DNA of 64,000 bases, from positions 62,001 to 126,000 of the forward strand of contig WIXG01000117.1 in NCBI GenBank assembly GCA_009869945.1, written 5' to 3'. Position numbers and translations under genes: made by a program. Below the pieces are notes generated by a model that was not told where the DNA came from, did not search any database, and saw only the letters and a program-made list of their open reading frames with translations. Below, in pieces: positions 50,783 to 64,000 of this stretch. The number at the start of each line of letters is the position of its first letter. Position 1 is the first letter of the stretch. The stretch comes from Mesaphorura yosii (Eukaryota; Arthropoda; Collembola; Poduromorpha; Tullbergiidae).

Positions 50783-52183
50783 CTACTGATTGTGGCCCTT
50801 GGGCTGCATCATGGGCACATTAATTGTGAGACTCACCACAAAATTCTCAATAAATATGAATATGAAATTGCTTTTGTTATAGTCCCGAAGCTTCCGAACG
50901 ATATGTCCAAAGGCTTGAGTGCCATTAATGCCTTGCTTTCCAGCTTGGATGTCAGATACCTGACATTCCTCAGCAGCTCTTCAATGATTTCGCCAGAGTT
51001 TTGCCATCACAAACATGTAATGCACAAGGTAGATAATAGTCCAGCCAGTGTCTACTGCCAACAGCAGGAGAGAACCAGTAAACTTGACTAAACCATTGAC
51101 GCACATGATAAATAAAGAGAGGTAAGTGGCCAATCATGAAGTGATTCCTCAGGCGCAGGTTGACTCCGTTCTGCAGGATGAGGAACATCGATTCGTCTTC
51201 ATGAATACCTTGAAGTCCTTCCTCGACACACCATTAACGGTTCTGGAGCTGATACAACGTGATAGATATTTTAGAATGAGAATTGAGTCATGCCAGAATT
51301 GTATGGGTAAAATGTCGGGAGAGTAACTTACTTTAGAATATTCATAATTTGGTTTCCTAAGAAGAGCTGAGGAAACCAGAGGCTTCAGAAATCCGTTGCC
51401 GATAACCTACATCAAGAACATCCATTGCATAATGGGAAAGAAAACTATCCCACCAGAAACGGTTGGGAAGTCGAAACCAGCGATCGTAAACCCGACGCTT
51501 TAGGAACAAATCCACGTGTCCGGAATCACTACATAGTAATTGTTGACCTCACACCGAATCAGAGGGATGACGATTGCTACGAACAGCATTGGTGAGGTGC
51601 GGAGAAATGCGAACCCGAGTACCAATTCGCACCAACTTCTTGGGTGTGATTCTCCTCGGATTTGAGTTGGTCTGATAAAACGAGAAATTATGCACGCACC
51701 ACGCACCACTCACGCACGCGTAAAGCGTGATAGAAAAATTGGGCGTTTGGACAAGGGAAGTGGAAAGCAAAAGAAAAAGCGATTATTGGGCGGATTGGGC
51801 CTTCCTTACTTACCTTCAAACTGTTCATACACGAATCGTGCCTTGTTAATTATGGACACAAATTCTTGCGCATGCTGAACCGTGTTGAAGATGAACAAAT
51901 TGGAGGTCAACGCAATAATGAGCATGGAAGCTCCTATGACGGTGTTCTCGTCCTGTAGGAAAAATCAGTGCTGCTTGACCTACATGCGCAGCGTAAATGA
52001 CCTCATTGTGCCAATACCCGTCAGGTAGACTGTAAACCCAAAGCGGATCCGGTCGAACCGACTCCTGATGGAGCGTAGTTGGCCGTCGCCGTCTCTTGAG
52101 TCCCAGTAAATGGGAATTCCTCCCACCAAATAGCCGTAGGTGACACATGCTCTAATCAGCTTCAGTGTGACCGGTGTAATCAT
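50783..52183 (-). pseudogene. Broken tandem paralogue of the gustatory-like receptor
   Basis: The minus-strand sequence aligns along the whole length of the neighbouring 399-residue receptor. The start MITPVTLKLIRACVTYGYLVG matches MLAPFTYLLIRLSITFGYLTG, SNLFIFNTVQHAQEFVS matches SNLFNFNTAWNTHEFVS, VVIPDTWICS matches GIVPDAWICS, and the end FIENFVVSLTINVPMM matches FIGNFVLGLTINILLM. Exon order and the first intron position (donor after YEQFE, near 51812) are kept. Two in-frame stops lie in exon 1 (around 51970-51990), another follows the WICS block in exon 2, and more lie in the exon 3 equivalent; the exon 1/2 phase also no longer fits. It cannot make a full receptor. Divergence from the intact copy is large, so the duplication is not recent, but the remnant is not deeply eroded. 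Confidence 0.85.
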
Positions 52184-52570
52184 TTTGAGGTCTCGTTCCT
52201 CGCTTTCGCAGTGACCGTAATTTGCTGTAAGTAGCCAGGATTTGTACTGCCATGTAAAATAAGTGAAATGATTCCATGACTCGGAATTTAAGAGCAATTA
52301 CAACGTATACATACATAATGCAAGCTTGCGCTGCACATGCACGAGAAGCTTTGATGAATTGTGCTGATTAAATTCTATTTTTTTAAACTTTCATAATCTC
52401 TTGACGTCAGGCTTAGCCAATCACCGAGATTGGACATCGATTTCTCAATTTGTTCTCCACGAGGAGGAAGAAGAGGTAAAAAGCCTAGTCTCAGCCATAA
52501 AACTAGGCATTTGTATTTCGACTCACTCAGAAAGAACACATAAATAAAAATATTTTTGAGAAACTTCCTT
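52184..52570. other. Spacer upstream of the broken receptor
   Basis: About 0.4 kb with no coding sequence. It would have held the promoter of the receptor relic and abuts the polyadenylation signal of RAMP4. Confidence 0.4.
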
Positions 52571-52576
52571 TTTATT
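52571..52576 (-). terminator. Candidate polyadenylation signal of RAMP4
   Basis: Minus-strand AATAAA about 1.05 kb past the RAMP4 stop. The interval 52577-53628 has no other gene and is read as its 3' UTR. Confidence 0.45.
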
Positions 52577-53628
52577 AAATCTTAATTACAATTTTGATAA
52601 GTGTATGAATTCCTTCAGTTCTTACTTGCACTTAACATCTATTCGAGCTTATACGAAGACTTAGCATTTTTGTAGGTTAATAAGTAATCTCTCCCGAACC
52701 GATTGTACACGTGTTCGCATCTTCCTCTAAATAAGTCGCATCACATGCAGACTGTCCCAGCCGGAAGCTACCAAACTGGCAAATAAAATTACCGATGCAG
52801 GAATTTGGTGTCGCATGAGTGGCGAGTAATGAATAATTTATAAATCAAACATTCCAAAATTGTTCAGAGAGGGAATGGCTCGAATTTCGGAAAACGAAGC
52901 TAAGCAGGAAAAATTGCGCAGTTTTACCAAAATGATGAATTTCATCCAGGAATGATCTTAACATAAAACAACTGATACAGCATCAAAATGACAATTGGAG
53001 ACTTCGCTTTCTAAGTGTGTTTTTCAGTGATTCACATTTTCCCAACCCCGAGAGACAAGACGCGATTTCAAAATTCTAGACTGAGTTACTGACACAGAAA
53101 ATGGCCTGTAAAAAAGTAACACAGAATACCCATAAAACTATGTATTGCGGCAATCCACGACTACTCAACGCTCACAGCAGGCGGTAGGCGTATCTGCAGG
53201 TTTTCATCGTGGACTACGAATAGTTAATTAATGTCACAGTCACAGCTTTTAGAGCATTTTCGTTTTCATCGGAAATGAAAAACAAAATATGAGCCTTAGT
53301 AAAAACTAAATGAATACATTAAGAACTGAACATAAGCATCGGAACTTAAAAAGTCTAACTTGATCTGTCTACAAACTACATGAAATTGCCGGAGTAACTC
53401 GTGCCAAATGTGCCAATTATTAGAAATACGGGGTTTAACGAAATTTTATTACAAGGAATTTACTTGAAACGTGCGCCTTATGTACTTAAGTCGTTCGCTA
53501 ATTTATGCCTGAACGAAAACATGAATCTCAATTGTTGGTTTCTCCAGATGTCACTCCAATGGTAATGATTGTTGAAATTTGCTGTAGAATGAACGGATGC
53601 TGAGAGAGTTGTCCGAGACGAAGCGAAC

Positions 53629-54597
<969 letters not shown>

Positions 54598-56150
54598 CTT
54601 GAATGTCAAATTGGTTATCGAAATTTGGAAAAGTCCAAAATTTAGAAATCGAATTCCTTTAAGATATTCAACGCGTATGCAAAAACCACAACCACACAGG
54701 CACACGAAGAGAAAATTCACAATACAACTTGCTTATGAAAGTTGCAATGAACAAGTGAGCGAGTAATGTGCGAGAAAGATTCAAAGTGGGTTGCGCAGTG
54801 CCTGTTAGTTAAAACGAGCAGACGCGACGCACAGACTCTTCCAACAAGACCAAGTACACGAACACGAGCTGTAATTTATTTACGTTGTACTTGCAACCAG
54901 GCTTACAGCTGCTGCAGCTGCATGAGTTTGTTATGCGAGCACGTTAATTAAAGTCTTCCACTGGCAAGGCAGCAGCAAGCAGCACAGCGGCACTTACAGC
55001 AATACTTTAGTAAATTGTGATTGACAACTCGTGTCAACGTGGCAAGTCTCACATTACCCATTTACATGAACATTACTTGAGCGTTTGAAGCTTGAGGAGG
55101 TACCATCACTTTGTTCATTTAGCTTGGCCCAGTACAATCGCAATTAACTGGCAGGGACGTTAAAGGGCAGATAGATGGAATGAAAATCATGCTCTAAAGG
55201 TTGATCTGTTGATTCAAATTGCTGAAGCATGGCTGAGTCTTGCGGTTTTGTATTCTACATTTTAAAAAAAAGTAGGCGACAACTCTGAGTATCTGAGTTC
55301 AAGAAGTCCCAATTTTGTCAATGAACTTTCTACCAATGAAACTACCAACTTGTAATTTGCTCAGGTGATCCCATTTATTTGCATTTTACGTGCTATCATA
55401 CAATTTAGTTTACATCAAATACGTATACCGATGTATTCTGTCTAACTTTAACTAATTTGACTAACTTCATGCTTCATGCAATACAACTAAATTGGCACAC
55501 GAACATTGTAAATTATCCAATCATACAAATCTTTAGTACTTGCATGTAACTTCTAAAGACCTCTTTGGTGCAAAAATACTGTTCAGGTGTGGAGGGGAGG
55601 AACATGGTTGTGTCAATTAACTAATGACTAAAGACTATTCATACTATTGGGTTGCATTCACTCCGGACGCAACGCATCAAGTTCATAATGCTACAGCTGT
55701 GCAACTACATAAACTGGATTGTGATGATCATAAATCATATAATACTACAAGAATGACTTCTGAAGATCTGTTTACGCACTTTGGTTGTGACCCGTATATA
55801 AGCAATAACCTATAAAGCTCGTAATTAACATTGTGTGACTCGACTTGTGACCAATGTGACTATTAATACATGACGGTGCGATGCTAGTCTATTCTAAATC
55901 ATAAGCATTAATTGCGTTACTAGGAACCACTAATTTAGCAAACCAAAGGTTCTGAAGTTTTACACAAGAAAGTAATTGACATCAATTATCCGTAGAAATC
56001 AAGTTAACTAAAGTGAACACTTAATTCAGCTGTACACGTTATCAAAGATACCTGTTCAGGTGCAACAGCAGAAACAGGTACTTACTGATTGCGTTCCAGT
56101 ATTAACAGTATGATTTGCTTTTCTTTTCTTTTCTTTCCACAACTGCAACT
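54598..56150. other. RAMP4 upstream region and Kidins220 3' flank
   Basis: About 1.55 kb without a recognised gene. The part nearest 54598 should hold the RAMP4 promoter and leader. A minus-strand AATAAA at 55374-55379, about 0.8 kb past the Kidins220 stop, is its probable polyadenylation signal. A 63-codon plus-strand frame at 55624 has no recognisable features. Confidence 0.45.
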
Positions 56151-59100
56151 TTACGTTTCGACATTTGGGTCTGCTTCTTTTGATAAATTCTCACCAGAAT
56201 TACTGTCATTATCAACAGATGCTTGTCTCAACAAAGGAGACATTGGACCGGACCTTTCACCAGTTGCCTTATCAGAATGTTGCTGTTTTCGTGACTCGCG
56301 TCTTGCATTCATCTCGTCGTGAATTAGAGCCAATGTGATGTCGTCTTGTGCTTCTTCTGCATTCGCATTTACACAGTCTGAGTCGGTCGCCTTCAAGTTG
56401 AACAATACTGGATCTGATTGCATCAATGGCGTCTTCACCAACAGCCCGCTTTCGACCAACTGCGAGCGTAGATCTTTAAGTTTTTCTTCAGTGAAGCTTG
56501 AACCAGTACTTGGCTTAGTTTCATGGCTGTGCGACTTGCTGCGATGGTTTGACACGTCCTCCCCGGATGAGACCGTTTTACCGTGAACTTTTCTCGGGAC
56601 TGGAGGACGACCAGAAACCGAAGACTGGCTCGCAGACGGGACCGAGACAGGGGAATCCGTCACATCTTGGCCTTGCATTTCTATTGCGACAGTGTTCTTG
56701 CTGTTTTGCTCCAGCGCACTCAAGCTTTGGAATGGTACGAATCCGTGTGGATATGAGCCCAACTGCGGAATTGGAACAACTGTCCCAACTCCAGCGTATG
56801 ACTGAGAATGCGGACCACTCGCTTGTCTACGAGGAAAAGGTGACTCCGGAAGATCTGGTGGTCCAGGCAGGAACAGTACTTCTCCTGACGATAGGTGCTC
56901 TGGTGTACTGCCCAGTTCAGACTCATTGCTGGTTGTTGGAGATGGATTGTTCGATTTTATGACCTTGTAATATTCTTCAGAGCCAAACACGGGCATAGGC
57001 GTCGGTGCACGATATTGAACCCAAGGTTGTCCTTGATGTCTAGACGAGTGTGCTGGTTCACGAAAATAAACAGCAGGCTCGGACTCGTCGGTTTCAATCT
57101 TGTTGGGCTTGAAGTATGAACTAGAAGACCCAGAGTATTCAGATCTATCATCTTTTGACGAGGCTCCGAATATGCTCGACTTGATCTTTGAGAAACGGCT
57201 GACGGTTTCATCTCTTCCAAAACGCTTCTTTGGTGATGCAGGGTGAGACGTCTGAGTCTCGTTTCCCCGTCCGGACTTAGTTGACGTCTGAATGAAATCA
57301 TAAATTAAGTTGTTACAAATAAAGCATCAAACCAAGACAACTGTTTACTGTTTCCAAAAATGCTCCTTCTTTGGACAGAATTCTTTCTTCTCTTAGGAAT
57401 TGTTTCTAATTCTTAGCTCAAGCCTGTAATTACCTTTCTTGGATGTGCAGCACTTGCGCCAGAGATTTTGGAAATCAATGCCTTTTGTGATTCATCACTG
57501 GAAGTGTCACTTGACGACTCCTTCTGAACAGCTGCTTTTGACGTTTTTCGCGAACCCTTTCGTGTTTCAATTCCTCCAGGTGATTTCAGAATTCCCTTTT
57601 CCTTCACACTTCCATCTCGACGCAAAGACGTAGTACTTGTGTTTCTGGGCATTCCTTTTCCTCTTTTTCCTGGAGATTCCGTCGTACTCTTGTAGAGCGA
57701 AGTTTGCGACATTCGTGTCTCCCTTGTGGAACCACCATCATGTTTAACATTTGTAACGTTTCGACTTTGAATTTCGTTTGAGACTGAAAACTTTGCGCTT
57801 TCTAGTTTCCGCAGTATGGACGGAGAATCTGGTAACTCTGCTGTGAGGTTCATTGAATGTCCAGTAACGTAAAGTACGTCTGTTTCATCTTGTTCGACGT
57901 GAGACTTTGAATTAGCTCTGTGGGATCGAACGCGGTTATGTGGCTCTGGAAATGTAATCAACCATTATCGGTCGGTTCTTTCTAAATATTTCCCCAAAAA
58001 GCGTATTGCAACGTACCTGCTTCAGAGTTAGTGGGACTCATCGTGGAGGATGAGTCTTCGCCTTTTCGAGCATCATCTCGAGCGTCGTCGTTCAATAGCT
58101 CCAGAGCCCCGCAAATCAGCTGCTCCTCCATTGTCACCTGGAATTTAGTATTTTGTTCTAAAAGGAGGTTTTTCGAAAAAAGCGCCTGTCGAAGTTAACT
58201 TATTCTTTATGCTGACTGAACTGTGTGGTTGCATTAAAGTAGCTGATTAAGGGATTCGAAATACTTGGCATTCCATGCAGTGGAAGCGTCAAAATGCCAA
58301 TCAAGTAACACAAATCAAAACAGAACGCAAGAGCAGACATATGAATAGTTAGTTTTAATAAATTCAGTTCAGATGGGATAAACGGGCCACAATCAACAAT
58401 CAGCTTCACCAGTACAAGCATTAACAATAGTCCACTTCGATCATAGGTGCCATGCCTACCTGCTTCTCAAGAACGTTGGGTCGTAGTTTCTTGTCAGGCT
58501 CCACGGACAAGAGATTCCCTGTTCAAGTGATTATTTATATTACTGAGTTTTACTTTCAACTTCGCAATGATGACGGATCAAGTACACGTACCTGCATCTA
58601 ATTTGTCAGATGAAGTCACACTGATGCGAACGTCTCCGCTGGCTTGCGTACCGGCTGCGTCAGCACCTTGCGAGTCTGAACTGCGATCCATCTCTCTTAA
58701 GACCATTATAACAGACTTGAAGATCTCCCAATCGCCAAATGACATTTGTAGTACATGTTTTAATTCATTCAAATCACAATGCAGCAAGACTCGTCCGCTG
58801 ATGTTGTCTTTTCTGAAGATGTCCTGATATTGAGCGACGTTTGAACTCTTGAAAACTGGCAGCGATGCGAGTAGATCACACAAGCTTTCCACCGACAGTA
58901 TGCCCAGCCGTTTGTTCTTCAGTTGTTTCTGTCAAAATCACATCATTAGCTTTCAATTCGAATGTGTTAATTGATTCATCGGATGTAGACGTAAATACCA
59001 CAAGCGCCTTGTCCCCCAGTAAATCAATCGATGAATTTGCATTTTCGTAGCCTCCATAGGCATTCGGATAAGGACAAACAGGAACTTGAGCTTGCATTGG

Positions 59101-62100
59101 AAGAGTTGCTTGCGGAAAACCGCCATAATAATTAACCGGTGGATTTAACACTGGGACACCTCTCCCACTGTTGCGGAGTCGAAGATTTTGGGCGAAATGG
59201 GGCTGAAGATATGGTGAAGGCGGTGCGACAATCCCGTGGACAGGAAGAGCCGTAGCTCCAGTTTTAAAGAAGTGGTCAAGTGGTTGATATAACTCTAGAT
59301 TTAGCACAGAGTCAAAAGATGCAATGCTTTTGTAACAAATTTCATTTATTGTTTCTCGTAATACCTGTGATGTCTTTTCGCAACTGAGGGTCCAAATTGA
59401 TTGTGAAGGGAAGGAAAATGTACATTGTTGATACCAGCAGCGAATTTTTATGAAGGCCCAAATAAACATCCAACTTCTTGTCGTCACGGTCTAATGCTAC
59501 ATTCGGATCGATTTCCTTAGAGGTCGGCACGAAGGGCTTAACCCTGCGATTCACAATTTCGTAAAATGAAGTTCCTTCAAATAGAGTTCAGAATTATGCA
59601 TTTTCACCTTTCGCAGATAACTTTCAGTGATAAACCATCATCCAGATCCTTTTGAAATTGCTCGCAATACAAGATCATCCATGATAATCGGTACCTAGAA
59701 TAGCTTGTGTAAGATGTGAGATATAGAGAGATAAATTCTTTAAAGTAGGATCAACTCACGGCCATTGTTCCGTGATGTTGACAAAGGTTGACAAATGGTA
59801 CCAATTAAAATCAATGTTGAAGGCTTTGAGTAGTCTTCCTATAAGGAGAAGTCATAAATGTCTTAGTTCATGAATTCTGGAAACTAAAGAGCTGCTGCTT
59901 GGCATTCCCTACCAGTGATATGAATAATGTTCATCAACCGTCGCATTGATCTAGGGTTGACGTCTGAGAAGTAGTCATCTCCTAGAAGCATTTTCTTTAA
60001 GTCGGTAGGACCAGCTACTTTGTTCAAATTACTTGCCAGGCTGCTGGCAATACTTTCGGTTGTCTGTTGAGGAAGAAATCCGCTGAAATCCCTTGCATAT
60101 TACAACCGTGCATAATCGAGTACGTAATGAAGTGCAAACAAACCTTTAGATTCAGTCGTTTGGACTTGCCCTTGGACGGTTTCTCAAATCTCTCCTGCAA
60201 AGGCATCGCAATGCCAAAGGCAGACTCGACGGAAGCTCTCCTTGTGGTCAGCTACGTGAATTAAAGTGTCATGAACTTAGTTGTTGTTAAGACCCTTACG
60301 TTCAAATGTTCTGGAATTTCTTACTTACCACTATTTGTGGGCCTGGGTCGTCATCATAGGCCTTCTTTTTCAAAGTAGATTCTAACATTTTTACGTGCTT
60401 CACTTTTCTTAAGGCCGCGTTTTGAAGATAAAATGGTAAATGGATCAGATTTCTCAAATAGTCGTATGGGCTGATGTTGGATTCGTTCAACACCGGGTTT
60501 ATGTTCATTTCAATTCCCTGAAATTGCAATTGTGCTTTCTTAAAATAAGACGCAAGTATTCATCACTCAATTAATAAACCAACCCTTCTGTGCTTTAGCA
60601 TCTTTGCAACGCAGCAGAGAAAGAGTACAATTTTCAAGTGCATATGATCTTACAAACGTTACTTTTGTCATTTGCTGGTTACCTTTGCCGTGATATGTGG
60701 GTCAATAGCTAGGAGAATAATGAAGGGAGACCTAGCGTCGCTAAAAAGTATGTGAACTGCATCCAGAACTTGCAGTACTTTTTCCTGCTCGCCGGAGTCC
60801 AGCCCATCAACAATGACGACCTTCAAGCATCAAATTTTTACACCTTGTACACGTATATTAGAAATTCTAGAAGTAATGAGCCTGTGAATTAGTAGAGTGG
60901 TCATACCATTCTGCTCTGTTTCGCAGTGAAGGCATTCAAACATTTGACCTGCCATCATAGTGGATTTACTATTTAGTGTCACCTTACTTTAAGTCGAAGG
61001 ATAAAAATGATCGGTACTGCATACCATGTCCGTAAGTAGGTTCACTTCGTTTTTAAGAGAATGTAAGAAGCCCTCCGCTTTCACAGCGTACATTTTAGAA
61101 ACTGTTCTCTGCAAATGTCTTCTATGCGAGAAGATGATAGCCTTCAAGACCTGTGAAATAAATGACGTCAATTCTACATGCCATATGGTAAATCATGCAT
61201 ACCAAAATAAAGTTTCAATTATTATTTAACAAACCTGCCCCAAAGTGTAAAAATTTGCCACCAAGAGAATCCCGACGAATAGAGCACAGGCGTACATTAT
61301 CACTTTCAATGGGATGATGTTGAAGCTGTTCCAAAATCATACATTTTTACATACTCAGATGAGATGGACGACTCGTAACAGTTACGGTTGCGTCAGCTCA
61401 CGACTTACTTGGCTTTTGTATCAGATAGTAGAGACAAGACCAGCACACTAACTCCAATCAACGTGCACGTGAAGCAAAGTAGGAAAACTATGAAGTATGG
61501 AATGCAGCACAATCTTCTCCATCTCCAGTCGGAAGTTGAGCTCACTAAACAATTGAAGACCATTGCAATTATATGTTAACGCCTTCAATCATTACTAAAC
61601 TGACTAAATTCCTACCTGGTCGAGGACGGAAAGCTCTGTATAATCTTGTTGGAATTGATCCATAATCTTTTTCTAAGCAAGTGTACAATGAACCCAACAT
61701 TTGCACCACCGAATTTTCTCCTCCACTTGTACTTGATATTTTAGTTTGCTCGGTGAAATAAAAGCTGACAGAAGTACAACCACAGATTATTGTCTTGATG
61801 GGTCACATCCTGAAAGGTCGATGGACTGAGCGCCAACTTACTTTATTGGCTGTGCTTGTTGAGTTTGATCAGAGAACTGATATCCAGGAGGGTGACAGAA
61901 TATGACTTGACAGATCAACTTCAGCGAATCGACCTTGGTCGCCAGGTATCTCGAGATTCGATTTGCCAATGACCATTCATATCTACATCAGACGATTTGA
62001 TAGTCTCTGTGAAATGGTGCCTCACTGATTTACATTAACTTACTTGGCCCTTCGACTTGAGTACCAAATAGCAAATAGAAAAACATGAACACAAACGAGG

Positions 62101-64000
62101 ATTCCAACAGTAAACGAAAGACCAACAACCCTGAATAAACATACAAAAGGACAAGATACATGTTCAAGATCAAATAAGCACATAGAAAGTTGTCAGGTTA
62201 AGATTTGAAGGCAAACTTTACCATCGATAATCAGTTACTGAAAGTCCAGCTATCACTCCTGCCACTGAGGCAAGACTCAGAATCACTAGGGAAGTCAATA
62301 AATTGAACGAAAAGACTGGATTGAACCATTGCTTCGCGAATGACTTCATCTCTTCTGCTCAAAATATCAAAAGCATTTACCATCAGTGAAGATAACAATA
62401 ACAACAGGTTTGTGTTTGTGTTACCTCTTAATTTTGCTAGCAGGAAGGATTTTCCGGAGCCCCATCTTGCAAACAGGCCAATGACTATTGGCATGTTCAA
62501 TGTTGGATCTGCAAAACAAGACCATAGCACATCATATAAAGAAAGTGCAAGTCAATATTCTGAAATTTCGAAAGTTCCATTACCTGATAGCATGTCAGCT
62601 AGTGCACTGCTGTAGAGACTGTACCCGAGCAAATTCTCACCATCTTCCTGAGTGTTCAATCCTCCTGTAAGATAACGATGTTAAGAATTCATTGAGCACA
62701 GCTACAAATTGAATTAGAAATGGGATCTGTGGCTCAACTTACTATGTCCAAAAATCTGTGGTAGAATAGCCTTCGGTGAAGATCTGTCGATATTATATGG
62801 CGTTTCTCCAGATCGATTCGGTCTATACAGAATCTGACTGTGAACGGGATTTCGGAGCAGGAGTTCAACAATTTGCTTTGATCTTGCTCGCATTGCAATG
62901 TGGAGGCAGGTGTCACCTAATTTATGTGGAAATCAGTCAATCAAAGCTGTTGAGTTTTGGATGAAACGTATAAATCCGTAATAGAGTTACCATTTTTATC
63001 AGAGGCAGAGACTTTCGCTCGTTTTTCCAGCAACAACGCTACGATTTCTGCATTCCTGTTTCTCACAGCTTTTAAAAGGCAAGTGTCTCCTTCCTGTCAA
63101 TTTGAAAATTAATGTCACTTCGGAATTCTTGAGAAATGGAAAATTATACTAAATTATGTCACCTTTGTCGCGATTTCCAAGTCAGGATTGGCGCTCAATA
63201 AAAGTCTGACGATCCTAACATGAGATTTTTCAACTGCCCAGTACAGAGCCGTTTTTCGATCCTGTAAAGATAAGAACATATATTAAGTAATCATGCACCT
63301 ATCAACATAGCTAGCTGGTGAAGTTTACTTTTCCGTGCATATTGATATCAGCATGCTTCTTGATCAAGGCCTATAATTACAAAGAAAATTGTTCGTTTGA
63401 TTATCAGCAAAAGAAATTGAGGTGAATTCTCACACACCACACATCTTTAATTACAATTTACCTCGACAATGGAATAATGACCACCTTTTGCCGCATGAAT
63501 TAAGTTTGAACTGCCACCGCGATCCTATTTTTCGTGGAGGGTTATTTTAGTTTTTTGTTTTTGTACTGTGAAATAGATTATAGATCAGTCTGACAAAATA
63601 ATTACTTACATTTGTGTTAATATATGCACCGTAGTTAATTAATGCGACTGCAATTTCATGAAATCCATCTTTACAAGCAAGAGTCAATGCTGAACACCCA
63701 TCCTTGTCCAACGCGTTAACATTTGGCTTGTGCTCTAACAGTAGCTTCACGACTTCGACATGATTTCCAGCTGCCGCAACCAAGAGAGCGGTCCAGGATG
63801 TCTTAAAGGATAGAGGTAATGTATCAGTCATTGTAATTGTAGGCGAGGAACTGAAATGGTACAATTCCATTCCTACCATTCCACAGGCATCAATGTGAGC
63901 TTCAGCCGCCAGTAACATGTCCACAATGTCGAAGCAACCCTTTCTACTAGCCCAAATGAGTGGAGTGGTACCATACTGTGTACAAACGCTGAATTAGTAT
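56151..64000 (-). CDS. Kidins220: Kidins220/ARMS, ankyrin-KAP NTPase scaffold (N-terminus beyond window)
   Basis: A many-exon minus-strand gene running off the window end, so the first residues are missing. From N to C: ankyrin repeats (64000 to about 62780; for example [58 protein letters not shown]), [12 protein letters not shown] and the KAP P-loop [11 protein letters not shown] (about 62445-62480). Four membrane helices in two pairs follow (about 62320-62240, 62140-62060, 61500-61410, 61325-61235), then the Walker-B-like [20 protein letters not shown] (about 60830-60745), [48 protein letters not shown], a Pro/Tyr-rich linker, the SAM-like [16 protein letters not shown] (about 58800-58750) and a long Ser-rich tail ending in NVET. 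Domain order matches vertebrate Kidins220, a neuronal membrane scaffold for neurotrophin, ephrin and NMDA receptor signalling. All traced junctions keep frame, including the 71 bp intron near 58930-59000. Confidence 0.95.

Noticed and set aside
58200-58427. Hydrophobic 75-codon frame on the minus strand that looks like membrane helices
   Set aside because: It lies wholly in a Kidins220 intron between two well-placed exons and has no known counterpart.
58876-59000. Apparent frame change within Kidins220 before the SAM-like domain
   Set aside because: A 71 bp intron with a TTGACAG acceptor joins both frames and gives the conserved [10 protein letters not shown] start, so the gene is intact.

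Overview
This is a eukaryotic window, almost certainly from an arthropod. Coding exons are joined by short GT-AG introns of about 40 to 80 bp, with a few very long ones. The window also carries an ionotropic receptor and gustatory-receptor-like seven-helix proteins, families typical of arthropods. Gene content and intron style suggest a pancrustacean such as a springtail or small crustacean. That placement is a guess; nothing here fixes the species. I see no operon, CRISPR array, rRNA, recognisable tRNA or recognisable transposon or virus copy.

Layout. 0.3-3.2 kb (+): a divergent ionotropic receptor, tail to tail with 3.4-6.1 kb (-) cytoplasmic cysteinyl-tRNA synthetase. 7.2-8.5 kb (+): a decayed gene for a class I (ascorbate/cytochrome c type) haem peroxidase, divergent from the synthetase. 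9.9-27.1 kb (+): the small GTPase Rap2, only two coding exons split by a 16.6 kb intron with no gene I can recognise. 29.0-31.1 kb (-): TAF6 of TFIID/SAGA. 31.1-41.15 kb: no recognised gene, probably the leader and regulatory region of the next one. 41.15-47.5 kb (+): EFA6/PSD, an Arf6 exchange factor with PDZ, SEC7 and PH domains. 48.7-50.1 kb (-): an intact gustatory-receptor-like gene, followed at 50.8-52.2 kb (-) by a broken paralogue. 53.6-54.6 kb (-): the tiny ER protein RAMP4/SERP. 56.15 kb to the window end (-): Kidins220/ARMS, lacking only its N-terminal part, which lies beyond the window.

The conserved genes (CysRS, TAF6, EFA6, Rap2, RAMP4, Kidins220) can be read through every exon junction I traced without a frame break, so general sequence error is a poor explanation for the broken genes. 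The genes form no pathway. Rap2, EFA6 and Kidins220 all act at the membrane in signalling and neurite shape, but their adjacency is probably chance. The most unusual item is the peroxidase relic: it has host-type introns, a predicted membrane anchor, clear APX motifs, several single-base lesions and a changed distal haem-pocket residue.
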